The position numbers and the translations under genes were made by a program. Below, one piece after another: positions 13,129-18,897 of a stretch of DNA of 18,897 nt (its first letter is position 1; the number at the start of each line of letters is the position of its first letter). Below the pieces are notes generated by a model. The model saw only the letters and a program-made list of their open reading frames with translations. It ran no database searches and was not told the origin of the DNA. The DNA comes from Candidatus Dojkabacteria bacterium UBA2177 (GTDB taxonomy: Bacteria; Patescibacteriota; Dojkabacteria; SC72), in the NCBI GenBank assembly GCA_002328805.1, contig DCVX01000020.1, positions 1-18,897 of the forward strand, in the 5' to 3' direction.

Positions 13129-14225
13129 AACAGACTCTTTATTTTAGAGATATATTCTTCGAATAGAGAATAATTCAGTATCTCCAGCTCTTGATTCAGA
13201 TGTTCTCTAATTTTATTCCATCTTTTCATTCCACTTGTCGATAGCCAATAATTGCCATCTGTAATCCAAGAGAAAAACAAATTATACCTAGAGCTTGAGA
13301 AATCTTTAATATGATTAGAAAGGGATATATACTGAGCTTCATTTATACCAATTTTACTTCCACTTGTAGAATAGAAATTGGTCTCTATAAGGAAAAAAGG
13401 TGAGCCGTTTTTTAATAAGATGAAGTCAAAAACCTTGTCTTTAAATTTACTATCTTTTTGAGAGGAGAATATTTTTCCTTCCTTAACATAATGGAAACCT
13501 TCTAATTTGATGTTTTCATCAAGATTAAGTTTTCTTCCATATTCCAAAGGTAATTCTTTGAAAGCATTATTTTTAAGTACTTTTTCTATTCTGTAGGAAC
13601 CATATTCCCCACTAAATGTTTTTGGATCTACTGCATGTCTCTTCAATGATAATGTTTTTTCAATTATCTTGCCTTTTGAATAATCAATCAAATTATATTG
13701 ATTTATAAGATATTCTGCTATTCGAACTCTTGTTGAGATATTGTTTGAGATATGCTCAAAAAGGAAAGTTCTTCTTGAATCGCCCATTTTTGATTGTTGA
13801 AGATATCCTACATAAGCTGCTACAGCTCTTTTAAAGTTACATTTACTAAAATTATCTCCATTAAACTTCTTGTAATAATCTTGAAATTTCGAATTGGGTT
13901 CTCCATTCTCAAAATTGAGGCATGAGTGTTTCAAGTAGTTTTTTAGAGAATGTTCATCAGAATAATTTAGCTTTTGTACATCAAAAAGAAAGTTTGTATA
14001 TTGTGCGATAGTGAAAGTGCTTAATTGAAAATACCCTTCATAAAGATCGAACAATTTTGGATACTTTTCAAGAAAGTTTACTAATTCATTGATATTATTA
14101 ATGTTATTAAGAATCTTTAATTCATTCCTGTACTCACTTTGTGGGAATTTAATCTTTGTAAATTCATCTTTGATGAACTCGAAAAACGAAATTTGCGAAG
14201 CGAACTTTTCGTATGATATTACCAT
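13125..14225 (-). CDS. dpnB: DpnII-family type II restriction endonuclease (GATC)
   Basis: The 366-residue protein resembles the DpnII restriction enzymes, though it is longer than I recall for the pneumococcal enzyme. The catalytic PD-(D/E)xK-like core is near the C-terminus: KVFDFILLKNG (264-274) gives the Asp, FFLIETNFYSTSGSK (277-291) carries the ETN in place of ExK, and FFSWITDGNYWL (317-328) follows. These blocks are characteristic of DpnII/MjaIII-type enzymes, which cut unmethylated GATC. It begins 17 bp after dpnA and overlaps dpnM by 4 bp. A TATAAT lies 7 nt before its ATG, so an internal start of transcription is possible. No frameshift is visible, so it should be intact. Confidence 0.92.
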   Translation of the reverse strand: MVISYEKFASQISFFEFIKDEFTKIKFPQSEYRNELKILNNINNINELVNFLEKYPKLFDLYEGYFQLSTFTIAQYTNFLFDVQKLNYSDEHSLKNYLKHSCLNFENGEPNSKFQDYYKKFNGDNFSKCNFKRAVAAYVGYLQQSKMGDSRRTFLFEHISNNISTRVRIAEYLINQYNLIDYSKGKIIEKTLSLKRHAVDPKTFSGEYGSYRIEKVLKNNAFKELPLEYGRKLNLDENIKLEGFHYVKEGKIFSSQKDSKFKDKVFDFILLKNGSPFFLIETNFYSTSGSKIGINEAQYISLSNHIKDFSSSRYNLFFSWITDGNYWLSTSGMKRWNKIREHLNQELEILNYSLFEEYISKIKSLL

Positions 14226-14232
14226 TGTTTGA

Positions 14233-14238
14233 ATTATA
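14233..14238 (-). promoter_or_regulatory. Possible internal -10 box before dpnB
   Basis: A perfect TATAAT on the - strand ends 7 nt before the dpnB ATG, in the 17-bp gap after dpnA. It has no TGn and no clear -35 and lies in very AT-rich DNA, so it may be chance. Confidence 0.35.
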
Positions 14239-14242
14239 AATT

Positions 14243-15016
14243 TTATATATTTTTAAACCTCTTTATAGATAAATCCAAATACTCCTTTTCCATATCTATA
14301 CCTACAAACTTCCTACCATATTCTACAGCAACTATTCCTGTAGTTGAACTACCAGTAAAGGGATCTAAAATAATATCTCCCTTTTTAGTACTACCTAATA
14401 TTATCCTCTTTAGTAACTCTTTAGGTTTCTGTGTAGGATGTTTACCAAATTGCTTTTCTGATTTAGGTGTTGTTTTAATCTCCCATACACTTCTCATTTG
14501 TTTGTCTTTCTTTTTTAGGCTATCTCCTATCCATTTTGAGCTTTTCATAAGGGAATAGTTAAAAGTATGTGGTGTTTTTTGTTCCTTTCTTGCCCATATT
14601 AATGTCTCATGGCTGGCTGTAAAGAATCTACAGCTTAAATTAGGAGATGCATTTGGTTTAAACCATACAATATCATTTAGTATTCTGTAATCTAATTCTT
14701 GTATTGCATGTCCGCATAGGTATATTGAATGATATGTACCACTTACCCATAGAGTACCGTTTGGTTTTAATATTCTTTTACATTCTTTTAACCAAGATTT
14801 GTAGAAATTGTATGTTTGATCTAAGGATTGGGGTATATCCCAATCTCCCTTTTTAACATCTACCATTTTACCGTTTTGACATGTAAAAGTACCATTAGAA
14901 AGGAAGTAGGGGGGATCTGCGAATATCATGTCGAATTTATTAGGAGGGAAATTTCTCAGAATTTTTAAGCTGTCTCCGTGATAGAGTATGAAGTTTTTTG
15001 TTTTAAAATATAGCAT
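14243..15016 (-). CDS. dpnA: DpnA-type adenine-N6 DNA methyltransferase (second GATC methylase)
   Basis: The 257-residue protein is a beta-class methylase: motif IV comes first (DMIFADPPYFLSNG, 29-42), then KGDWD (56-60), LKPNGTLWVSG (83-93), KPNASPNLSCRFFTASHETL (120-139), the HinfI-like KHPTQKP (192-198) and the SAM motif DPFTGSSTTG (218-227). These blocks match M2.DpnII (DpnA) from memory, which methylates GATC including in single-stranded DNA. It is the first gene of the operon, with a perfect extended -10 ending 6 nt before the ATG. The start is fixed by that box. Confidence 0.94.
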   Translation of the reverse strand: MLYFKTKNFILYHGDSLKILRNFPPNKFDMIFADPPYFLSNGTFTCQNGKMVDVKKGDWDIPQSLDQTYNFYKSWLKECKRILKPNGTLWVSGTYHSIYLCGHAIQELDYRILNDIVWFKPNASPNLSCRFFTASHETLIWARKEQKTPHTFNYSLMKSSKWIGDSLKKKDKQMRSVWEIKTTPKSEKQFGKHPTQKPKELLKRIILGSTKKGDIILDPFTGSSTTGIVAVEYGRKFVGIDMEKEYLDLSIKRFKNI

Positions 15017-15022
15017 ATGATT

Positions 15023-15031
15023 ATTATATCA
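15023..15031 (-). promoter_or_regulatory. Extended -10 promoter of the dpnA-dpnB-dpnM operon
   Basis: The - strand reads TGATATAAT, then six bases, then the dpnA ATG (15016): the cleanest leaderless-type arrangement in the window. The TGA of this box is also the stop codon of the small ORF upstream. Confidence 0.6.
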
Positions 15032-15148
15032 GGAGATTATTAAATAAATATTAGCTCTCTGTAAAAATGCCATTTTTTCTCTTCCCTTTAATTTCTCCCA
15101 TTCATCACTGTAAGACTTATCTATAAAGCAAAAGCATACAATCTCCAT
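15029..15148 (-). CDS. Possible small ORF or gene remnant upstream of dpnA
   Basis: A 39-residue frame runs from the ATG at 15148 to the TGA at 15029. Its second half (YSDEWEKLKGREKMAFLQRA) has the charge pattern of a real soluble helix. It could be a small regulator ahead of the restriction operon or the 3' tail of a gene lost when the operon arrived. The frame stays open 30 bases further upstream before a stop. No Shine-Dalgarno or good -10 is seen, so it may not be expressed. Confidence 0.3.
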   Translation of the reverse strand: MEIVCFCFIDKSYSDEWEKLKGREKMAFLQRANIYLIIS

Positions 15149-15229
15149 AATAGATAATGTGTAGGATAAAAAACAACATTAAAGAAGGGAAGTGTCCATG
15201 CATATTAAAAAATTCTAATATTTTCAATC

Positions 15230-15259
15230 TTGTAATACCTAAAATATTAGTAGTATAAT
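15230..15259 (+). promoter_or_regulatory. Promoter of tRNA-Lys
   Basis: TTGTAA (15230-15235), an 18-bp spacer and TATAAT (15254-15259) precede the tRNA 5' end by 22 nt. The box reads TAGTATAAT, close to the TAGTAAAAT seen before three other tRNAs. Confidence 0.6.
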
Positions 15260-15281
15260 AGCGAGTCTTTTAAAGATATGT

Positions 15282-15355
15282 GGGGCGCTAGCTCATCCGG
15301 TTAGAGCAACTGCCTTTTAAGCAGTAGGTGCTGGGTTCGAGTCCCAGGCGCCTCA
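15282..15355 (+). tRNA. tRNA-Lys (UUU)
   Basis: This is a 74-nt cloverleaf. The acceptor is GGGGCGC/GCGCCTC (one G-U). The D arm has GCTC...GAGC. The anticodon stem ACTGC/GCAGT carries loop CTTTTAA with anticodon TTT. The T arm is CTGGG-TTCGAGT-CCCAG. The discriminator is A and no CCA is encoded. Confidence 0.97.
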
Positions 15356-15382
15356 CTTTTAAGTATGATTATCATTCAGAAC

Positions 15383-15411
15383 AAAAAGAGGGACTCAAAG
15401 CCCCTCTTTTT
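15383..15411. terminator. Bidirectional intrinsic terminator (tRNA-Lys / zinc-ribbon gene)
   Basis: AAAAAGAGGG (15383-15392) and CCCTCTTTTT (15402-15411) form a 10-bp stem with a 9-nt loop and T runs on both strands. It lies 27 bp after tRNA-Lys and 20 bp after the stop of the convergent gene, so it serves both. Confidence 0.85.
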
Positions 15412-15431
15412 ACAATAACTATCCTTTTAAT

Positions 15432-16076
15432 TTATAATCCTAGTGAAATATACTTATTAGTTTCTCCACTAAAAACACTCCCTGTGCTATCAACAACTAA
15501 CACTAAACCTTCAGCATCAGCGGGGACTTCAAAAATTCCCCTAAATGTTTTTGATATACCGGGATTAATATTTTCTAGTAGGATTACTGAATCATCAACA
15601 CACATATAAACATCACTAGATTCTGTAAATTTTCTTCCCTGATTATCTTCTATTCTTACCCCTGTTATTGTATACATTTCATTTCGGTTGTTTGTGACCT
15701 TTACTACAACATCTATAAATTCCCCACTATTTGTAACACAATCATCAATGAACATATTCTCACTTGAGATTGTAGTACCAATGTTTGTTGCACTTAATAC
15801 TTCCCAATCTATATCTCCAACAGTTACAACTTCTCCTATAGAATAAACTTCTTTCTCTTCTGTTTGTATCTCTTGTGCCTCATTCTCTATTGTTTCGTCA
15901 TCATCTCCAGTTGCTGAAATTACAAAGATTAAGATGATTATAGCTATTAGCCAGAAAAACCATCTTTTATAGATAGGCTTTTTATTTTTGGCCCCGCAAG
16001 AAGGACAAGTTTTGGCAGATTTCGCCAATTCTTTCCCACATGACTTGCATGTCGTCATCTTATTGTTTTTTGACAT
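15432..16076 (-). CDS. Zinc-ribbon, membrane-anchored DUF4352-like protein
   Basis: The 214-residue protein has an N-terminal zinc ribbon with two knuckles, CKSCGKEL (10-17) and CPSCGAKN (24-31). A membrane segment follows (about 38-55, KRWFFWLIAIIILIFVIS), then a short acidic linker and a beta domain of about 130 residues outside. The latter has VYSIGEVVTVGDIDWEVLS, FIDVVVKVTNN and FRGIFEVPADAEGLVLVVD, the pattern of the immunoglobulin-like DUF4352 domain. Two extra Cys (in DDCV and MCVD) could form a disulfide. Function unknown; likely a cell-surface component. An inner ATG (16058) is an alternative start. Confidence 0.8.
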   Translation of the reverse strand: MSKNNKMTTCKSCGKELAKSAKTCPSCGAKNKKPIYKRWFFWLIAIIILIFVISATGDDDETIENEAQEIQTEEKEVYSIGEVVTVGDIDWEVLSATNIGTTISSENMFIDDCVTNSGEFIDVVVKVTNNRNEMYTITGVRIEDNQGRKFTESSDVYMCVDDSVILLENINPGISKTFRGIFEVPADAEGLVLVVDSTGSVFSGETNKYISLGL

Positions 16077-16130
16077 TATTAAAATTGAATAAAGTTATTT
16101 AGTGAAATTTTACATGCTAAATAGGAACTT

Positions 16131-16185
16131 AGCAAGATTCGAACTTTAACAGTGAATCTATATTAAACTGAGTTCTACCCTTACA
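16131..16185 (-). pseudogene. Possible decayed tRNA gene
   Basis: The - strand has GGTAGAAC, a D-arm-like 3' part (16172-16179), and 28 bases later TTCGAAT, a perfect T loop (16137-16143). This is the spacing of a normal tRNA. Stems around the T loop and anticodon do not pair and no acceptor stem is found, so it cannot be functional. Confidence 0.25.
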
Positions 16186-16352
16186 TCGTGTATCCTGTTT
16201 AAAGGAAGTTATTTCTAATCTTTTTAACAAATAACCTAGTTTTAAAAGCTTTTCTACAATCGGTTGCAAAACTGTCTCACTCTCCTCACCATTAGTGTTT
16301 TTAGTATCCTTCCACCTAATTTTTAGTAATCCTTTCTACAAACCCTATAGTG

Positions 16353-16381
16353 TTGTTATTCCCCCCTTTTTTAAGTATAAT
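16353..16381 (+). promoter_or_regulatory. -35/-10 promoter of the 16482 gene
   Basis: TTGTTA (16353-16358), a 17-bp spacer and TATAAT (16376-16381) give a good standard promoter with +1 near 16388, about 95 nt before the ATG. This leader length is unlike the other genes here. Confidence 0.6.
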
Positions 16382-16384
16382 ATT

Positions 16385-16420
16385 ATATTGAATACAAGGG
16401 TTTTCATACCCATTCAATAT
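16385..16420 (+). promoter_or_regulatory. Hairpin in the 5' leader of the 16482 gene
   Basis: ATATTGAAT (16385-16393) pairs with ATTCAATAT (16412-16420), and GGGT (16398-16401) with ACCC (16408-16411) around TTTCAT; a 4-nt bulge ACAA lies on the 5' side. The predicted +1 falls within the first arm, so it could be an operator on DNA or a 5'-end RNA structure. Confidence 0.45.
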
Positions 16421-16469
16421 CATTTTGCACATTAAAAAAGAAACTAGATTTATCCAATCTCAATAGATT

Positions 16470-16475
16470 AAGGAG
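16470..16475 (+). promoter_or_regulatory. Shine-Dalgarno of the 16482 gene
   Basis: AAGGAG lies 6 nt before the ATG. It is the only clear ribosome-binding site in the window and fixes the start of this gene. Confidence 0.75.
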
Positions 16476-16481
16476 CTAAAA

Positions 16482-17213
16482 ATGCTGTATGTAGTATTTA
16501 TTTTTGCTGTTCTCATGACCATCCTGTATTTTACAGAACCAGAGTTTACTCTGAGGCAGAAATATCGTGGACAAGATCTCTACGAAATCCTCTCTGATGA
16601 GGAACATAACCATCGATTGAAACTACTGGGAAGAGGTTTATACGCGATACTTTATTCCCTAGTATACTACCCCATATCACTCATTGCAGTCCCCTTAATT
16701 ATTCTTTGGGCGATTTCCAATGAGATTGGTTCCCAAATTGCGTCCTTCATTGCTATAGCCGCAGTCCTTGTATTGCTCTTTCAATTTGGTCAATGGTTGT
16801 GGCAAATGATAACTGGGAACAAGGGTAAGGCAGATATCCTTACAGACGATGGCAAGCGCTATCGTGGGAAGCTCATTTCCGAAGATAAAATCGTAAAGGT
16901 TGATGCTACAATCAAAGATGCTGGAGAAGATATCCACTTGACGGGCATTCTTCTTGGCGAAGATGATGACAAAGTTATAATGCTTACATCAGAAGGTGTT
17001 AAAATAGCTCATAAACATCCTTACGATCTTATCCATATGGACAAAAAGACGATTATCAATGCCGAGATAGAACTTAAGGATGGATCAAGAAAAACTGGAA
17101 GAAAGATATATATTCTTGGAGATAAACCCGCTAAGGATTTCTTAAGAAATCTTCCAGATCTCCTTCTTGTTCTATACCTTTGGTATTTAGTCGTTGTCCA
17201 ATTCATTAACTAG
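16482..17213 (+). CDS. Multi-pass membrane protein of unknown function, probably acquired
   Basis: The 243-residue protein has hydrophobic segments at about 1-17, 52-78, 83-110 and 224-242, with a soluble domain at about 113-218. That domain is a beta-type sequence with two similar stretches, ADILTDDGKRYRGKLIS (117-133) and AEIELKDGSRKTGRKIYIL (194-212), suggesting a small duplicated beta module. I do not recognise a family. It uses CGT, CGA and CGC for about half of its arginines while neighbouring genes use AGA/AGG almost only, and looks less AT-rich. With its own promoter, long leader, Shine-Dalgarno and strong terminator it looks like a horizontally acquired single-gene unit. Confidence 0.8.
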   Translation: MLYVVFIFAVLMTILYFTEPEFTLRQKYRGQDLYEILSDEEHNHRLKLLGRGLYAILYSLVYYPISLIAVPLIILWAISNEIGSQIASFIAIAAVLVLLFQFGQWLWQMITGNKGKADILTDDGKRYRGKLISEDKIVKVDATIKDAGEDIHLTGILLGEDDDKVIMLTSEGVKIAHKHPYDLIHMDKKTIINAEIELKDGSRKTGRKIYILGDKPAKDFLRNLPDLLLVLYLWYLVVVQFIN

Positions 17214-17237
17214 TTTCTATATAGTTTTGTGCAAAAT

Positions 17238-17296
17238 AACCCCAAGGTTGATACTTTCGTGCTTAGTGCGAATTTAAATCAGACTTGGGGTTTTTA
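17238..17296 (+). terminator. Strong intrinsic terminator of the 16482 gene
   Basis: AACCCCAAG (17238-17246) pairs with CTTGGGGTT (17284-17292), followed by a T run (17291-17295). The 37-nt loop can form an inner hairpin, TTCG with CGAA around TGCTTAGTG. It ends 79 bp after the stop codon. Confidence 0.75.
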
Positions 17297-17348
17297 CTTT
17301 TAAAGCTTTCTTTCCTTTAAAATCTAGGTGTAATTATAAGGCTATTTA

Positions 17349-17357
17349 TGCTATACT
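17349..17357 (+). promoter_or_regulatory. Extended -10 promoter of the 17386 gene
   Basis: TGCTATACT (TGn-TATACT) predicts a +1 near 17364 and an AT-rich leader of about 22 nt without a Shine-Dalgarno. Confidence 0.45.
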
Positions 17358-17385
17358 CCCTCAATAAAATAATTACATAATTGTA

Positions 17386-17835
17386 ATGACAGAAGCAAAT
17401 ACCACCATAGAAACCTCCCCAGAACAGAACCAGTCTTACTGGTCTGATGTAAAAGAACTTTTAGATAACGAGGACCCAAGAAGAAAGAATGATGGAGTAA
17501 TGGAATTACTTCTTAGAATGACCCCTGAACTTTTAGAAGAAGATTATGATACTTATGAAGAAGGTTTTGACCTAACCCTAAAAGCTTTGTCTTTTGAAGA
17601 TACAGAAACAACTTTGTGTTACCCAATTAGAATTTGTGCCGTTTGTACTCTTGCAAACGTCTTAGAGCATATCCAGAAGAATCCTAAAGCAGAGTATGCC
17701 GGAATATATGCAGAGGCAGCATTAGCCATTGAGAACAAAGCTTACGATAAGGAGGAGCATGTAAGGGTTAGATTCTCCGCAAAGGATGCTTTTAGAAAAT
17801 ATCTAAAGGGTTCTAAAAACGGCATTTTCAAGTAG
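17386..17835 (+). CDS. Helical protein of unknown function, HEAT-like
   Basis: The 149-residue acidic, soluble protein has no signal peptide. After a polar start (about 1-16) it appears all-helical: SDVKELLDNEDPRRKNDGVM (about 20-39), LLRMTPELLEE, YEEGFDLTLKALSFED, a segment with two Cys (LCYPIRICAVCTLANVLEHI has three), and EEHVRVRFSAKDAFRKYLKG at the end. The last helix pair (VRVRFSAKDAFRKYL) resembles a HEAT repeat in residue pattern, so a helical-repeat adaptor is possible; this is inference. It converges on the glycoside hydrolase gene with 3 bp between the stop codons. Confidence 0.7.
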   Translation: MTEANTTIETSPEQNQSYWSDVKELLDNEDPRRKNDGVMELLLRMTPELLEEDYDTYEEGFDLTLKALSFEDTETTLCYPIRICAVCTLANVLEHIQKNPKAEYAGIYAEAALAIENKAYDKEEHVRVRFSAKDAFRKYLKGSKNGIFK

Positions 17836-17838
17836 CAT

Positions 17839-18897
17839 CTATTTTAACAAGTCCAGTTCTCCACCAAGTCTCCAGTAAGATATCCCTGCAAGCTTATATT
17901 CTTCTGCTAATCTTCTTCTAGTTGCTATCCCTTCTGGAGATTGAAAATAGGCCTTACAGGTATATCCATCCCCACAATTAAAGGCAGAATAAGTTTCAGC
18001 AAGATCTTCTTTATATACATATTCTATATTCGGGTCATTTACAATAGCACTAAGTGCTGTTGTATATGTAAAAGCTATAGTTCTGTCACTAGACCATTGA
18101 TACCCATACAGATGAACCCCCAACCATATCTTTTCTCTAGGGATTTTTTCTACAGCATAGTCCAGAACATCTCTTATCCATTCTATTGGAGCTATTGGTC
18201 CAGGAATTTTTGATGACTGAAGAGTGTAATCATAAGCCATTATTCTAATTTCATCGGCATACTTTGCAATTTCAGAATAATCCTGAACCATTCTTGTTTC
18301 TTGATGATCCGTATATTTCGCATCCTCCCATTTAGCAAAAACCGTAACAGATAGAATCTTATCCCTTTTCTTTAATTCCCTACTTAGCGCTTGGAGAAAA
18401 TTAAGGAAATTTTCTTTGTAAGAACTATTTATCATCTCATAATCCAAATCTATACCATCAAAATCATATTTCTCTATCTCCTCAATTATCTTATCTACTT
18501 GTTTCTGGTACGAAGTATCATTCTTAAATGCACTTGCAGTAGATTCAAAATCATATGATCCAATGGTCGGGATTACTCTCATATTATTCTCTCTACAGAA
18601 AGAAAGAAGCTCTTGTATCTTTACTTCTGAAACACCTCTGGAAACTACATTACCTGCTTTGTCTACTGTGTAAAGAACAGGCAGAGCGGTATCTATAATC
18701 TCAAGGTTTGTCTCTAAACTCTCTAATCCTAAGTCAAAACCCCAATTAGGTATCCAGCCAGATTCCTTTAGCACATAAGGAGTAACTTCCTCTTCTGATT
18801 TCTTAGAGATATCTTTTTGAGCTTCTACCTTCTCTTCTACTGTGTCAAGAGTATTTATATTTACACTCTCGTATAGATTCTCTTTATCAAGGGAATC
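17839..18897 (-). CDS. Glycoside hydrolase family 18 (chitinase/YaaH-like), 5' truncated
   Basis: The frame is open through the right edge, so the start is missing; 352 residues remain. The first 40 are a Ser/Glu/Lys-rich linker, arguing for a secreted or anchored protein with upstream domains not seen. The rest is a TIM-barrel GH18: SGWIPNWGFD (strand 1), VIPTIGSYDF, the catalytic DFDGIDLDYE (fragment 145-154) with Glu154 as the acid and the full DxxDxDxE pattern, LSVTVFAKW, IRIMAYDY (product site Tyr), and a late SYWRLGGEL. Family members cut N-acetylglucosamine-containing polymers; YaaH-type enzymes act on peptidoglycan. Substrate is undecided. A GTG at 18774 would lose the linker and is not the true start. 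Confidence 0.9.
   Translation of the reverse strand, partial: DSLDKENLYESVNINTLDTVEEKVEAQKDISKKSEEEVTPYVLKESGWIPNWGFDLGLESLETNLEIIDTALPVLYTVDKAGNVVSRGVSEVKIQELLSFCRENNMRVIPTIGSYDFESTASAFKNDTSYQKQVDKIIEEIEKYDFDGIDLDYEMINSSYKENFLNFLQALSRELKKRDKILSVTVFAKWEDAKYTDHQETRMVQDYSEIAKYADEIRIMAYDYTLQSSKIPGPIAPIEWIRDVLDYAVEKIPREKIWLGVHLYGYQWSSDRTIAFTYTTALSAIVNDPNIEYVYKEDLAETYSAFNCGDGYTCKAYFQSPEGIATRRRLAEEYKLAGISYWRLGGELDLLK

Larger units (their letters stand above)
16077..16481. other. 405-bp region without a recognisable gene
   Basis: No convincing coding frame is present on either strand. It holds a tRNA-like relic on the - strand (about 16131-16185), then a -35/-10 promoter at 16353-16381, a hairpin at 16385-16420, and the leader and Shine-Dalgarno of the next gene. 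It is the longest non-coding stretch in an otherwise tightly packed window. Confidence 0.7.

Noticed and set aside
12181..15281. Restriction operon as a tRNA-integrated island next to tRNA-Lys.
   Set aside because: The tRNA's 5' end faces the operon, no repeat of the tRNA 3' end is seen on the far side, and no integrase is present.
1..18897. CRISPR arrays, insertion sequences, rRNA genes.
   Set aside because: No regularly spaced repeats, transposase motifs or rRNA-like stretches were found by reading.

Overview
The window looks like a chromosomal segment from a low-GC bacterium of the Candidate Phyla Radiation (Patescibacteria), possibly near Dojkabacteria or Katanobacteria. This is inference from gene content and style: a compact mix of core genes, small unclassified membrane proteins, a degenerate Fic-HTH protein, a KPxIYLYP-family protein and an atypical L27 N-terminus. 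UGA is used as a stop (gatB and the restriction endonuclease end in TGA), so the recoded Gracilibacteria/Absconditabacteria type is unlikely. Arginine is written almost only as AGA/AGG, with one clear exception near 16.5-17.2 kb.

Layout. 1-1575 (+): 3' end of an RNA methylase, rpmA (L27) and a SpoU-family rRNA methyltransferase. 1604-7009 (-): parB and parA, signal peptidase I, tRNA-Glu, a small four-Cys protein, tRNA-Leu, a membrane-anchored unknown, and gatC/gatB. 7021-9693: Fic-like HTH protein, tRNA-Thr, a HAD hydrolase on +, tRNA-Gly, a YtxH protein and a secreted/anchored acidic protein. 9703-12180: rnhB (+), KPIIYLYP protein (-), a Nudix hydrolase (+) and an unknown (+). 12232-15016 (-): a complete DpnII-type GATC restriction-modification operon in the order dpnA-dpnB-dpnM. 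15029-17300: a small ORF, tRNA-Lys, a zinc-ribbon/DUF4352 membrane protein, about 400 bp of non-coding DNA, and a foreign-looking membrane gene with its own leader and terminator. 17386-18897: a helical unknown and a truncated glycoside hydrolase 18 gene.

The most striking pattern is how transcription and translation start. At least ten genes have a -10 box, often of the extended TGnTAnnnT type, ending only 5-8 nt before the start codon. The expected +1 is then at or within 2 nt of the ATG, and almost no gene has a Shine-Dalgarno sequence. The window therefore suggests leaderless initiation as the usual mode. In one place (9685-9694) the two -10 boxes of divergent genes lie on the same ten base pairs. 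The gene at 16482 breaks the rule, with a -35/-10 promoter, a leader of about 95 nt containing a hairpin, a clear Shine-Dalgarno, CGN arginine codons and a strong terminator. It looks acquired.
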